Assembly: GCF_014204525.1 (NCBI RefSeq)
Contig: NZ_JACHLP010000001.1
Span: 806,001-870,000, forward strand
Reading direction: 5' to 3'
Source: Roseateles oligotrophus
Lineage (GTDB): Bacteria; Pseudomonadota; Gammaproteobacteria; Burkholderiales; Burkholderiaceae_C
DNA: 64,000 bases
Below are positions 40,383 through 48,482 of this stretch, piece by piece; the stretch's first letter is position 1, and each line of letters begins with the position of its first letter. The notes below the pieces were generated by a model, which ran no database searches, was not told the origin of the DNA, and worked only from the letters and a program-made list of their open reading frames with translations. Both the position numbers and the translations under genes were made by a program.

Positions 40383-41831
40383 ATGGGCGCCAAATTGAAA
40401 GTTGCTGGATGGGTCACCGTCGGAGCCCTTGCCGGCGCGCTGACCACCCTGCAATTCCAGGCCAATGCACGCAGCAGCCTCTCGCCGCTGCCGCTGGAGG
40501 AGTTGCAGCAGCTCGCCGCCGTCTTCGGCATGGTCAAGTCCGACTATGTGGAACCCGTCGACGAGAAGAAGCTGATCAACGACGCCATCGCCGGCATGGT
40601 CTCCGGCCTGGACCCCCACTCGCAGTTCTTCGACAAGAAGAACTTCAAGGAATTCCGTGAAGGCTCGACCGGCAAATTCGTCGGTGTTGGCATCGAGATC
40701 GGCATGGAAGACGGCCTGGTCAAGATCGTCTCCCCCATCGAAGGCTCGCCCGCCTTCCGCGCCGGCTTGAAGAGCGGTGACCTGATCAGCAAGATCGACG
40801 ACACGGCCGTGCGCGGCCTCAGCCTGGACCAGGCCGTCAAGCGCATGCGCGGTGAGGCTAATACCAAGGTTCTGCTGACCATCTACCGCAAGAACGAGAA
40901 CCGCAGTTTCCCCGTCACCATCGTGCGCGAGGAGATCCACGCCCAGAGCGTGCGCTCCAAGATCGTCGAACCCGGCTATGCCTGGTTGCGCGTCAGCCAG
41001 TTCCAGGAAAGCACGGTCGAAGACTTCGCCAAGAAGCTGGAAGAGATTTACAAGCAGGAACCCAATCTGAAGGGTCTGGTGCTGGACCTGCGCAATGACC
41101 CGGGCGGCCTGCTGGACGGCGCCGTAGCCATCTCCGCCGCCTTCCTGCCCAAGGATGTGGAAGTGGTCAGCACCAATGGCCAGATCGCCGAATCCAAGGC
41201 CACGCTCAAGGCCAGCCCCGAGTTCTACGTCCGCCGCGGCGGCAACGACCCGCTGAAAAAGCTGCCGGCCGCGTTGAAGAAGGTGCCGCTGGTGGTGCTG
41301 GTCAACGGCGGCTCGGCCTCGGCCAGCGAGATCGTCGCCGGCGCCCTGCAGGATCACAAGCGCGCCGTCATCATGGGCGAGCAGACCTTCGGCAAGGGCT
41401 CCGTGCAGACCGTGCGTCAGCTGGGCCCGGAAACGGCGCTCAAGATCACCACCGCGCGCTACTACACGCCCAGCGGCCGCTCCATCCAGGCCAAGGGCAT
41501 CGTGCCCGATGTGATGCTGGACGAAACCGCCGAGGGCAATGTCTTCGCCGCCTTCCGCACCCGTGAAGCCGATCTGGAAAAGCATCTGGGCGGACCGGAC
41601 GAGATGAAGGACGAAGCCGCCAACAAGGCCCGTGAAGCGGCCCGCGAGGAAGCCCGCCAGAAGCTGGAGGCCGAGTACGCCAAGAAGCTGGAGCCGCCCA
41701 AACCCCTGCCCGAGTTCGGCTCGGCCCAGGACTTCCCGCTGACCCAGGCGCTCAACCAACTCAAGGGCCAGACCGTGCTGGTGTCCAAGACGGCCGTGGA
41801 GCGCAAGCCCGAGGCCAAGCCGGGCGAATAA
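40383..41831 (+). CDS. ctpA: C-terminal processing peptidase, S41 family
   Basis: The protein has 482 residues. It has an N-terminal signal/anchor (VAGWVTVGALAGALTTLQF), a PDZ domain (about 90-175, GVGIEIG...SPAFRAGLKSGDLI) and an S41 protease core. The catalytic Ser313 (GGSASASE) and Lys338 (EQTFGKGS) are 25 residues apart, as in the family. It cleaves C-terminal tails of periplasmic proteins and is often involved in murein hydrolase turnover. A charged Ala/Glu/Arg-rich helical tail follows. It ends in a strong terminator and is monocistronic. Confidence 0.93.
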   Translation: MGAKLKVAGWVTVGALAGALTTLQFQANARSSLSPLPLEELQQLAAVFGMVKSDYVEPVDEKKLINDAIAGMVSGLDPHSQFFDKKNFKEFREGSTGKFVGVGIEIGMEDGLVKIVSPIEGSPAFRAGLKSGDLISKIDDTAVRGLSLDQAVKRMRGEANTKVLLTIYRKNENRSFPVTIVREEIHAQSVRSKIVEPGYAWLRVSQFQESTVEDFAKKLEEIYKQEPNLKGLVLDLRNDPGGLLDGAVAISAAFLPKDVEVVSTNGQIAESKATLKASPEFYVRRGGNDPLKKLPAALKKVPLVVLVNGGSASASEIVAGALQDHKRAVIMGEQTFGKGSVQTVRQLGPETALKITTARYYTPSGRSIQAKGIVPDVMLDETAEGNVFAAFRTREADLEKHLGGPDEMKDEAANKAREAAREEARQKLEAEYAKKLEPPKPLPEFGSAQDFPLTQALNQLKGQTVLVSKTAVERKPEAKPGE

Positions 41832-41849
41832 GCCCAGGCGCTGAACCCC

Positions 41850-41887
41850 AAGCCCGCCGGATCCGTCCTGGCGGGCTTTGTTTTTTT
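41850..41887 (+). terminator. intrinsic terminator after ctpA
   Basis: A perfect 9-bp stem (AAGCCCGCC/GGCGGGCTT, 41850-41858 with 41870-41878) with an 11-nt loop is followed by TGTTTTTTT. It is a textbook Rho-independent terminator between ctpA and the moeB-like gene. Confidence 0.93.
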
Positions 41888-41908
41888 CTCCTCTTTCCCG
41901 CCGCGACC

Positions 41909-42661
41909 ATGAATGACGAGCAACTGCTGCGCTACTCGCGCCACATCCTGCTGGACGAGATCGGCGTCGAAGGCCAGCAAACCCTGCTGCAATCGCAGGC
42001 CCTGATCATCGGCGCCGGCGGCCTGGGCTCGCCGGTGGCCCTCTACCTGGCCAGCGCCGGCCTGGGCACATTGACCCTGGTCGACCACGACACGGTGGAC
42101 CTGACCAATCTGCAGCGCCAGATCGTCCACAGCACGGCCCGCATCGGCCAGCCCAAGGTGGCGTCGGCCGCCCAGGGCCTGGCCGCCATCAATGCCGAGG
42201 TGCGGGTCGAGGCCATCCAGCAGCGCGCCGACGCCGCCCTGCTGAACGAGCGCGTGGCCCTGGCCGATGTGGTGCTGGACTGCTGCGACAACTTCGCCAC
42301 CCGCCAGGCCATCAACCGCGCCTGCGTTCAGCATGGCAAGCCCCTTGTCTCGGGGGCGGCCATAGGCTTTGACGGCCAGATCAGCGTCTTCGACACGCGC
42401 CGGCCTGGCGCCCCCTGCTACGCCTGCCTGTTCCCGCCGGACAGCCCGGTCGAGGAAGTGCGCTGCGCCACCATGGGCGTGTTCGCGCCCCTGGTCGGCA
42501 TCATCGGCAGCGTGCAGGCGGCGGAAGCTTTGAAGTGTCTGCTGAATCTGGGCGTCAGCCTGAGCGGCCGCCTGCAGATGCTGGACGCCCGCCGCATGGA
42601 ATGGAGCGAGATCCGCGCCCAGGCCGACCCGCACTGCCCCGTCTGCGCCCGAAAAGACTGA
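41909..42661 (+). CDS. moeB: MoeB/ThiF-family adenylyltransferase
   Basis: The protein has 250 residues. The nucleotide-binding loop is GAGGLGSP (about 35-42), with DxDxVxxxNLQRQ (VDHDTVDLTNLQRQ) as in E1-like enzymes. Zinc cysteines occur as CYAC (170, 173) and CPVC (243, 246), and the conserved RCATMGVFAP segment is present. It activates the C-terminal Gly of a ubiquitin-like sulfur carrier (MoaD or ThiS). Which carrier it uses cannot be decided, since no moa or thi genes are adjacent. No rhodanese domain is fused. Confidence 0.9.
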   Translation: MNDEQLLRYSRHILLDEIGVEGQQTLLQSQALIIGAGGLGSPVALYLASAGLGTLTLVDHDTVDLTNLQRQIVHSTARIGQPKVASAAQGLAAINAEVRVEAIQQRADAALLNERVALADVVLDCCDNFATRQAINRACVQHGKPLVSGAAIGFDGQISVFDTRRPGAPCYACLFPPDSPVEEVRCATMGVFAPLVGIIGSVQAAEALKCLLNLGVSLSGRLQMLDARRMEWSEIRAQADPHCPVCARKD

Positions 42662-42733
42662 AGGGCGGATTGAGGGGCAAACTACCCACTTGTCTGTTCT
42701 CAATATGGCCCGCCGGGCTGCGACACTTGCCCC

Positions 42734-43624
42734 ATGAACAAACGCAAAGACCTGACCGCGCGCAACTTCCCCAGCGCCAAGGACGAGGCCCGGGCCCTCC
42801 AGCCCCGGCCCGATTACGACGGCCCCAGCAGCGCCTACAAGCTCGCCTTCGGCGACAGCGAGTTCCTGCTGCGCGATGAGTTGCGGCCGGTGCGCATGCA
42901 GCTGGAACTGCTCAAACCCGAGTTGATCCAGACGGAGCAAGGCATCAAGTCCACCATCGTGATGTTCGGCAGCGCCCGCATCAAGCCGCGTGAGGACGCG
43001 CTCAAGACCCTGGCCACCGCCCAGGCCAAGGGCGATGCCGCCGAGATCAAGCGCGCCGAGGCTCAGCTGGCCATGAGCCATTTCTACGAGGAGGCGCGGC
43101 GTTTTGCGGCCATCGTCACCCGCGCCTCGGCCGAGCGCGCCGACCCCATCTACATCGTCACCGGCGGCGGCCCCGGCATCATGGAGGCCGGCAACCGCGG
43201 CGCCTACGAGGTGGGCGGCAAGAGCATAGGCCTGAACATCGTGCTGCCCCACGAGCAGCACCCCAACCCCTATATCACGCCCGAGCTGTGCTTCCGCTTC
43301 CACTATTTTGCGATGCGCAAGATGCACTTCCTGATGCGCTCGGTGGCCCTGGTCTGCTTCCCCGGCGGCTTCGGCACGCTGGACGAGTTGTTCGAGACCA
43401 TGACCCTGATCCAGACCGGCAAATGCCGGCGCCGCCCCATCCTGATGTTCGGGCGCGAGTTCTGGACCCGGCTGATCGACTTCGATCTGCTGATCGAGAC
43501 CGGCATGATCAGCGCCGGCGACGAGCAACTCTTCCACTTCGTCGAGACCGCCGAAGAAGCCTGGGCCCTGCTGGAATCGACCTACGATCTGCACGCCATG
43601 CCGGCCTCGGGCGACGGCGTTTGA
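42734..43624 (+). CDS. LOG-family nucleotide 5'-monophosphate nucleosidase-like protein
   Basis: The protein has 296 residues. The Rossmann-like LOG core carries the two hallmark motifs GGGPGIMEAGNRGA and PGGFGTLDELFE, the active-site signature of cytokinin-activating phosphoribohydrolases and related nucleosidases. It is longer than the short LOG proteins by an N-terminal extension of about 70 residues and an insertion with a charged helix (KTLATAQAKGDAAEIKRAEAQ). Substrate may be AMP/IMP-type nucleotides rather than cytokinin precursors. It stands alone, with 72 bp before and 108 bp after. Confidence 0.88.
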   Translation: MNKRKDLTARNFPSAKDEARALQPRPDYDGPSSAYKLAFGDSEFLLRDELRPVRMQLELLKPELIQTEQGIKSTIVMFGSARIKPREDALKTLATAQAKGDAAEIKRAEAQLAMSHFYEEARRFAAIVTRASAERADPIYIVTGGGPGIMEAGNRGAYEVGGKSIGLNIVLPHEQHPNPYITPELCFRFHYFAMRKMHFLMRSVALVCFPGGFGTLDELFETMTLIQTGKCRRRPILMFGREFWTRLIDFDLLIETGMISAGDEQLFHFVETAEEAWALLESTYDLHAMPASGDGV

Positions 43625-43732
43625 ACAGCGCCCCGGCGCGGGGCGATAGACTGCTGGTTTGACGAAACTCGATACACAGGGAGGGGCCCGCACAAGCGGC
43701 CCGCTCCCGCAGCAGCAGCAAGGACTCACGAC

Positions 43733-44653
43733 ATGACCACCCTCAGATCCGTTTCCCTGATCGGCGCGCCCACCGACATCGGCGCCGGCGCACGCGGCGC
43801 CAGCATGGGCCCCGAAGCCCTGCGCGTGGCCGACCTCGCCGCCACCCTGCAAAGCCATGGCGTTGACGTCGTGGACCGCGGCAATCTGAGCGGCCCCGCC
43901 AACCCCTGGCTGCCGCCGGTGAATGGCTACCGCCATCTGAACGAGGTGACGGCCTGGAACCAGTCGGTGCACGACGCCGTCTACGCCGAGCTCAAGCTGG
44001 GCCGCATGCCCATCCTGCTGGGCGGCGACCACTGCCTGGGCCTGGGCTCCATCAGCGCCGTGGCCCGCCACTGCCGCGACACCGGCAAAAAGCTGCGCGT
44101 GCTGTGGCTGGATGCCCATGCCGACTTCAACACCAGCGAGCTGACCCCCAGCGGCAATATCCACGGCATGCCGGTATCCTGCCTGTGCGGCTTTGGCCCG
44201 CAACAGCTGATCGAGATCGGCGGCCATGTGCCCGCCATCAGCCCCAAATGGGTGCGCCAGATCGGCATCCGCAGCGTAGACGCGGGCGAGAAGCGTTTTG
44301 TGCACGAGCAGGAGCTGGAAGTCTTTGACATGCGCTATATCGACGAGATGGGCATGCGCCACACCATGGAGTTAGCCCTGGCCACGCTGGACGCCAACAC
44401 CCATCTGCATGTCAGCTTCGACGTCGACTTCCTCGACCCCGACATCGCCCCCGGCGTGGGCACCACCGTGCCCGGCGGCCCGACCTACCGCGAAGCCCAG
44501 CTTTGCATGGAGATGATTGCCGACACCGGCTTCATGGCCTCGCTGGATGTGATGGAACTCAACCCCGCCCTGGACCTGCAGAACAAGACGGCCAAGGTGG
44601 CGGTGGATTTGATCGAGTCTCTTTTCGGTAAGTCCACGCTGATGCGGAAGTAA
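43733..44653 (+). CDS. rocF: arginase
   Basis: The protein has 306 residues. All ureohydrolase manganese motifs are present: GGDHCLGLGS, WLDAHADFNT, and SFDVDFLDPDIAPGVGTTVPGG. GNIHGMPV and the late ELNPALD region are also intact. Length and the early SLIGAPTDIGAGARGASMGP favour arginase over agmatinase. It hydrolyses arginine to ornithine and urea in the cytoplasm. AGGA lies upstream of ATG 43733. A clear terminator follows, so it is probably monocistronic. Confidence 0.92.
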   Translation: MTTLRSVSLIGAPTDIGAGARGASMGPEALRVADLAATLQSHGVDVVDRGNLSGPANPWLPPVNGYRHLNEVTAWNQSVHDAVYAELKLGRMPILLGGDHCLGLGSISAVARHCRDTGKKLRVLWLDAHADFNTSELTPSGNIHGMPVSCLCGFGPQQLIEIGGHVPAISPKWVRQIGIRSVDAGEKRFVHEQELEVFDMRYIDEMGMRHTMELALATLDANTHLHVSFDVDFLDPDIAPGVGTTVPGGPTYREAQLCMEMIADTGFMASLDVMELNPALDLQNKTAKVAVDLIESLFGKSTLMRK

Positions 44654-44684
44654 GCTGTCCTCAGCGTTACAGGCCATGAGATCT

Positions 44685-44710
44685 GGGGACCTGAGCGTCC
44701 CCTTCTTTTT
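44685..44710 (+). terminator. intrinsic terminator after arginase gene
   Basis: GGGGAC and GTCCCC (44685-44690 with 44697-44702) form a 6-bp stem with a 6-nt loop, followed by TTCTTTTT. It separates arginase from the PEP-CTERM/tail-collar unit. Confidence 0.8.
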
Positions 44711-44832
44711 GACTCCGTCCACAAAATTGCGAGGACGAGGGGATGACAGCGTCCCCCGTGAGGGCTACATTGCATCGCGAACTCGTGCACAAAGTCACGC
44801 GTTCACAAACTGCGTTGCCAAGGAGCTGATGT

Positions 44833-45573
44833 ATGAAGCCTTCCTCCCCTCGCAGCCGGCGCGCCGGCCTCCCCCGCCTCGGATGGGCCTGGGTTTTGAG
44901 TACCGCGCTGATCGGCCTTGGCGCCAGCACCACGGCCCAGGCGGCATTTGACGGGCCGGTCACCATCAGCCTGCTGTCACCGGGCGGCTTGGTTGGCGAC
45001 CCCGGCAACACCATCAACACCTTTGACCAGGTCAGCGGTGCCGACGGCCTCAAACTCGCGCCCGGCGACGGCAGCAATATCGGCGGCTGGATGCTGAGCC
45101 TGGAGCAGATCAGCTTTCAGAACCAGAGCATCCAGATCCGCATCGGCGTCGGCGCCGTACTCAATGAGGGCCTGCCCAATGAGCAATGGGTAACGGGTTA
45201 TCTGGGTAACAGCAGCGGCCACGCCCGCTACCAGTTCAACAACCTCAGCCTCACCGGCAAGACCATCGTCGGCCTCAGCGTCAGCGACAAAGACGGTTTC
45301 CTGAGCACCGGCTTCAGCGGCCTGCAAAGCCCCGGCACACCCAGCAGCTATGTACATCTGCTGAGCGGCAACTCCTTCAGCGTGGACCTCGACAGCCTGG
45401 TGTTCAAGAACCGCGGCACCGGCCAAAGCGGGGCCTATGCCGATATCAGCGTCAATCTCATCACACAAGCCGTTCCCGAGCCGGCCAGCGCGTTCTTGCT
45501 GCTCGGCGGCGGCCTGCTGCTGGCCGCCGGCCTGGGCAAGCGCCTAAACACAAACACCCACGCCTTGGACTGA
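44833..45573 (+). CDS. PEP-CTERM sorted exported protein
   Basis: The protein has 246 residues. A Sec signal ends near TTAQA (about residue 36). The mature domain is Gly/Ser/Asn-rich and beta-type. The C-terminus has the full PEP-CTERM tripartite signal: VPEP (about 214-217), a hydrophobic helix (FLLLGGGLLLAAGLG) and basic GKR. Such proteins are processed by an exosortase (EpsH/XrtA family) and often associate with exopolysaccharide. No exosortase gene is in the window. Only 2 bp separate it from the next gene, implying co-transcription with the tail-collar cassette. Confidence 0.9.
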   Translation: MKPSSPRSRRAGLPRLGWAWVLSTALIGLGASTTAQAAFDGPVTISLLSPGGLVGDPGNTINTFDQVSGADGLKLAPGDGSNIGGWMLSLEQISFQNQSIQIRIGVGAVLNEGLPNEQWVTGYLGNSSGHARYQFNNLSLTGKTIVGLSVSDKDGFLSTGFSGLQSPGTPSSYVHLLSGNSFSVDLDSLVFKNRGTGQSGAYADISVNLITQAVPEPASAFLLLGGGLLLAAGLGKRLNTNTHALD

Positions 45574-45575
45574 GC

Positions 45576-45866
45576 ATGGAACTGAGCCAGTTCCAGGCCA
45601 GGCTGGGCCAAAGCTATGAGTTGCCCGATATGGCCGTGCCCCTCAAGCTGAGCTTGCAAGAAGCCCAGGCCTTGCCGGCGGCGGCCAGCCCAGGCCAGGC
45701 CTTTTCCCTGCTCTTCGCTGGGCCCGCCAGCCCGGCGCTTGAGCAAGGCCTCTACCGCCTGCGCAGCGCCCCCGGAGGCGCGGCCGAGGCCGAGCTGCTG
45801 GAGCTCTTTCTGGTGCCCATCGCCGCCGACGCGCAGAGCCGGCATTACGAAGCCATCTTCAACTAA
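45576..45866 (+). CDS. DUF6916-like small protein
   Basis: The protein has 96 residues and no signal peptide. The pattern FQARLGQSYEL, then FSLLFAGP, LEQGLYRL and LFLVP, ending HYEAIFN, matches the short DUF6916-type proteins that accompany tail-collar genes; family naming is from memory. It begins 2 bp after the PEP-CTERM gene and precedes three collar genes. Function unknown. Confidence 0.75.
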   Translation: MELSQFQARLGQSYELPDMAVPLKLSLQEAQALPAAASPGQAFSLLFAGPASPALEQGLYRLRSAPGGAAEAELLELFLVPIAADAQSRHYEAIFN

Positions 45867-45907
45867 GCCATTATTCCGCCGGGCCTTATCTAGAGATTGG
45901 AGACATC

Positions 45908-46420
45908 ATGTCTGAACCGTTTCTTGGCCAGATCAGCATCATCAGCTTCAACTACCCACCCAGGGGCTGGGCGTTTTGCAATGGGCAGCTGCTGCCCATC
46001 AACCAGAACCAGGCCCTGTTCTCCATCCTCGGCACCACCTACGGCGGCGACGGGCGCAGCACTTTTGCGCTACCGGACCTGCGCGGCCGCGTCCCGCGTT
46101 ACAGCAGCAATACCTGGCCCTTGGGCAGCCGCGCCGGCGAAGAAGCCCACAGCCTGAGCAACCAGGAAATGCCGCAGCATCAACACGCCCTGCAGGCCAG
46201 CAGCGATCTCGCCAATGCCAGCGTACCGGGCCTGGCCGTGCCGGCCGCCAAGGCCCGCGGCGGGCGCGATATCTATGCCCCGCCCGCGAGTTCGGTCGGG
46301 CCGCTCAATCCGGCCGCCGTGACGACCGCGGGCGGCGGCCAGGCGCATACCAATATGCAGCCCTATCTGACGCTCAACTTCGTCATCGCCCTGCAAGGCA
46401 TCTTCCCCTCGCGCAACTGA
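45908..46420 (+). CDS. phage tail-collar domain protein (Mdp-like), copy 1
   Basis: The protein has 170 residues. The N-terminal collar fold has the hallmark GWAFCNGQLLPINQNQALFSILGTTYGGDG and TFALPDLRGRVP, and the C-terminus ends with the shared TLNFVIALQGIFPSRN. GGAGA precedes the ATG. These small proteins are annotated as tail fibre or microcystin-dependent protein homologues, but no other phage genes are present. First of three tandem paralogues. Confidence 0.9.
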   Translation: MSEPFLGQISIISFNYPPRGWAFCNGQLLPINQNQALFSILGTTYGGDGRSTFALPDLRGRVPRYSSNTWPLGSRAGEEAHSLSNQEMPQHQHALQASSDLANASVPGLAVPAAKARGGRDIYAPPASSVGPLNPAAVTTAGGGQAHTNMQPYLTLNFVIALQGIFPSRN

Positions 46421-46482
46421 GTGTGCACGACTGCAGGGCTCAGCGAACCCATCGCGCCCCAGGCGCACAGCAAAGGAGCACC

Positions 46483-47001
46483 ATGGCCAATCCCTTTGTC
46501 GGTGAAATCCGCATCTTCGGTGGCAACTTCGCCCCCGCGGGCTGGATGTTCTGCGATGGCCGCTACCTGCCCATCGCGGAATACGAAGTGCTCTTCAACC
46601 TGATAGGCACGAGCTACGGCGGCGACGGCCAGCAGACCTTTGCCCTGCCCGATCTGCGCGGCCGCCTGCCCATGCACCAAGGCCAGGGCCCGGGCACCGG
46701 CTCGCACACCCTGGGTGAGATGGGGGGCGTGGAAGACGTCAGCCTGCAGCTCTCGCAACTCCCCGCGCACAGCCACCAGCTGTCCGCAAGCAGCACGGGG
46801 GCCGTGGCCACGGCCGGCCCGGCCGGCGTGCTGGCCGCATCGAGCAGCGCCCAGTACTACGGCAGCGGCCAGCTCGCGAGCGATATGGCCGCCGGCGCCA
46901 TCACGGCCCAAGGCGGCAGCCAGCCCCACAGCAATATGGCCCCTTTCCAAACGCTGAGTTTCATCATCTCGCTGTTTGGCATCTACCCTTCGCAGGCTTG
47001 A
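46483..47001 (+). CDS. phage tail-collar domain protein (Mdp-like), copy 2
   Basis: The protein has 172 residues, from ATG 46483 with AAAGGAG upstream. The same architecture is seen: GWMFCDGRYLPI, GTSYGGDG, TFALPDLRGRLPM, a central His-rich LPAHSHQL, and LSFIISLFGIYPSQA at the end. It differs from copies 1 and 3 in the middle third, which is where receptor- or partner-specific variation would be expected. It lies in the same transcription unit. Confidence 0.9.
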   Translation: MANPFVGEIRIFGGNFAPAGWMFCDGRYLPIAEYEVLFNLIGTSYGGDGQQTFALPDLRGRLPMHQGQGPGTGSHTLGEMGGVEDVSLQLSQLPAHSHQLSASSTGAVATAGPAGVLAASSSAQYYGSGQLASDMAAGAITAQGGSQPHSNMAPFQTLSFIISLFGIYPSQA

Positions 47002-47011
47002 GGAGCACAGC

Positions 47012-47530
47012 ATGGCCGATCCTTTTGTCGCCGAGATCCGCATCTTTGCGGGCAATTTTCCGCCCCGGGGCTGGGCCACATGCGACGGGCAGTTGCTGCC
47101 CATCGCCCAGAACACTGCCCTGTTCTCCCTGCTGGGCACCAATTTTGGCGGCGATGGCCGCAGCACCTTCGGCCTGCCCAATCTGGCGGGCCGCTCGCCC
47201 ATGTTCTGGGGCAATGGGCCGGGGCTGAGCGAGCGCGTGCTGGGTGAAACCGGCGGCAGCGAAACCGTCACCCTGCTGGCCAGCCAAATGCCCAACCACC
47301 GCCACGGCCTGAAGGCCGCGCTCTCCCCCAGCACCGGCACACCCAGCGCCAGCGTCGCCTTGTCCCCCAGCAATGGCGGCAATATCTACCGCGCCTCGGG
47401 CACGGCCCAGCTGATGGCGGCGCAGACCCTGGCTGCCGCGGGCGGCGGCCAGCCACACAATAATCTGCAGCCGTTTCTGACGCTGACCTTCATCATCGCC
47501 CTGGTCGGCGTCTTCCCCCCACGCGGCTGA
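47012..47530 (+). CDS. phage tail-collar domain protein (Mdp-like), copy 3
   Basis: The protein has 172 residues, from ATG 47012 with AGGAG upstream, 10 bp after copy 2. Motifs are GWATCDGQLLPIAQNTALFSLLGTNFGGDG, TFGLPNLAGRSPMF and MPNHRHGL, ending TFIIALVGVFPPRG. The near-identical length of the three copies suggests they assemble together, possibly as a heterotrimer; that is inference. Confidence 0.9.
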   Translation: MADPFVAEIRIFAGNFPPRGWATCDGQLLPIAQNTALFSLLGTNFGGDGRSTFGLPNLAGRSPMFWGNGPGLSERVLGETGGSETVTLLASQMPNHRHGLKAALSPSTGTPSASVALSPSNGGNIYRASGTAQLMAAQTLAAAGGGQPHNNLQPFLTLTFIIALVGVFPPRG

Positions 47531-47535
47531 GCAGC

Positions 47536-48051
47536 ATGCATCTGCGCCCCGCGACCCCGGCCGACCAAGCCTTTTTGAAGGCCGTCTACGCCAGCACGCG
47601 TGCGGAGGAACTCGCCCTGCTCAGCCACTGGGGTGAAGACGCCTTGCAGGCCTTTGTCGAGCTGCAGCAGCAGGCGCAGAACAGCTTCTACCGCCAACAA
47701 TATCCGCAGGCCGAACTCAGCATCATCGTCTGCGACGGCCAGGCCGTGGGCCGCTTATGGCTGGCTCGCCTGGCCAGCGAATTGCGCCTGCTGGACCTCA
47801 GCCTGCTGCCGACCTGGCGGGGCCGGGGCCTGGGCGGGCAATGCCTGCGCCATCTGCAGGCGCAGGCCAGCCGGCTGGGCCAGGGCTTGAGCCTGCATGT
47901 CGAGATCAACAACCGCGCGCAGAGGCTTTACCAAGCCCTGGGCTTTGAAGTCCAAGGCCAGCAAGGCCTGCATCTGCAGATGATGTGGCGCCCCGCCGCC
48001 ACGCCCGATCCCAAAGTTTGCGAAAGGCAAGCCCATCATGAACAAGCGTGA
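47536..48051 (+). CDS. GNAT-family N-acetyltransferase
   Basis: The protein has 171 residues. The acetyl-CoA loop reads TWRGRGLGG (94-101), preceded by the usual beta4 LRLLDLSLLP and followed by HVEINNRAQRLYQALGFEVQG. It is 5 bp after the third collar gene and overlaps the next gene by 14 nt, so it belongs to the same unit. It may acetylate a collar or DUF6916 protein or a small molecule; substrate unknown. Confidence 0.88.
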   Translation: MHLRPATPADQAFLKAVYASTRAEELALLSHWGEDALQAFVELQQQAQNSFYRQQYPQAELSIIVCDGQAVGRLWLARLASELRLLDLSLLPTWRGRGLGGQCLRHLQAQASRLGQGLSLHVEINNRAQRLYQALGFEVQGQQGLHLQMMWRPAATPDPKVCERQAHHEQA

Positions 48052-48466
48052 ATTTGTCTTGAGCGGCTGCGCCGGCCTGCTGGGCGGCGGCCTGCCGATG
48101 GCGGCTCTCGCCGAATGCCGGAGCCAAGCCCTGCCGCAACTGACGGAGGCAGAAGGCCCGAGTGGCTGGCAGGCCTTTGTGGGCCAAAGCTTTGAGGTCC
48201 AGGGGCAGCCCGAGCTGAGCTTGCTGCTGCTCGCCGTCGAGGGCGCCGCCTGCGCCCAGGCCCAAGCCGGCTTGCAGCAGTTCCACCTGAGCTTTGCCCT
48301 GCAAGGGCCGCCAGCGGCGCTGGCCCAAGCCAAGGCCAGCAGCGGGCAGACCCTGCATCTGCGGCACCGCGCCAGTGCGCAGGAAACCGCACTATTCCTG
48401 CAGGCCGCCACACCCTCGCCGGACGGCGGCGCCAGGCTGCAAGCCAGCTTCAGCCTCTTGGGCTGA
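48038..48466 (+). CDS. DUF6916-like protein with N-terminal export-like segment
   Basis: The protein has 142 residues. The N-terminus MNKREFVLSGCAGLLGGG...AALAE looks like a short signal sequence; LSGC could also be read as a lipobox, but the preceding region is very short. The rest (WQAFVGQSFEV, LSLLLLAVEGA, FHLSFALQGP, LHLRH, LFLQAATP) parallels the 96-residue DUF6916-like protein upstream. It is last in the cassette, so the cassette carries a cytoplasmic and a possibly exported version of the same fold. Confidence 0.7.
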   Translation: MNKREFVLSGCAGLLGGGLPMAALAECRSQALPQLTEAEGPSGWQAFVGQSFEVQGQPELSLLLLAVEGAACAQAQAGLQQFHLSFALQGPPAALAQAKASSGQTLHLRHRASAQETALFLQAATPSPDGGARLQASFSLLG

Positions 48467-48482
48467 GGGCCGAGGGCCACGC

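Noticed and set aside
41462-44362. 966-codon minus-strand open frame across moeB, LOG and arginase genes
   Set aside because: It spans three well-supported plus-strand genes, their gaps and a terminator; not plausible as a gene.
45908-47530. Prophage remnant
   Set aside because: Only collar-domain genes are present, each intact with its own ribosome-binding site. No integrase, capsid, tail tube, lysis or att sites were seen, and the genes form a regular operon with non-phage genes.
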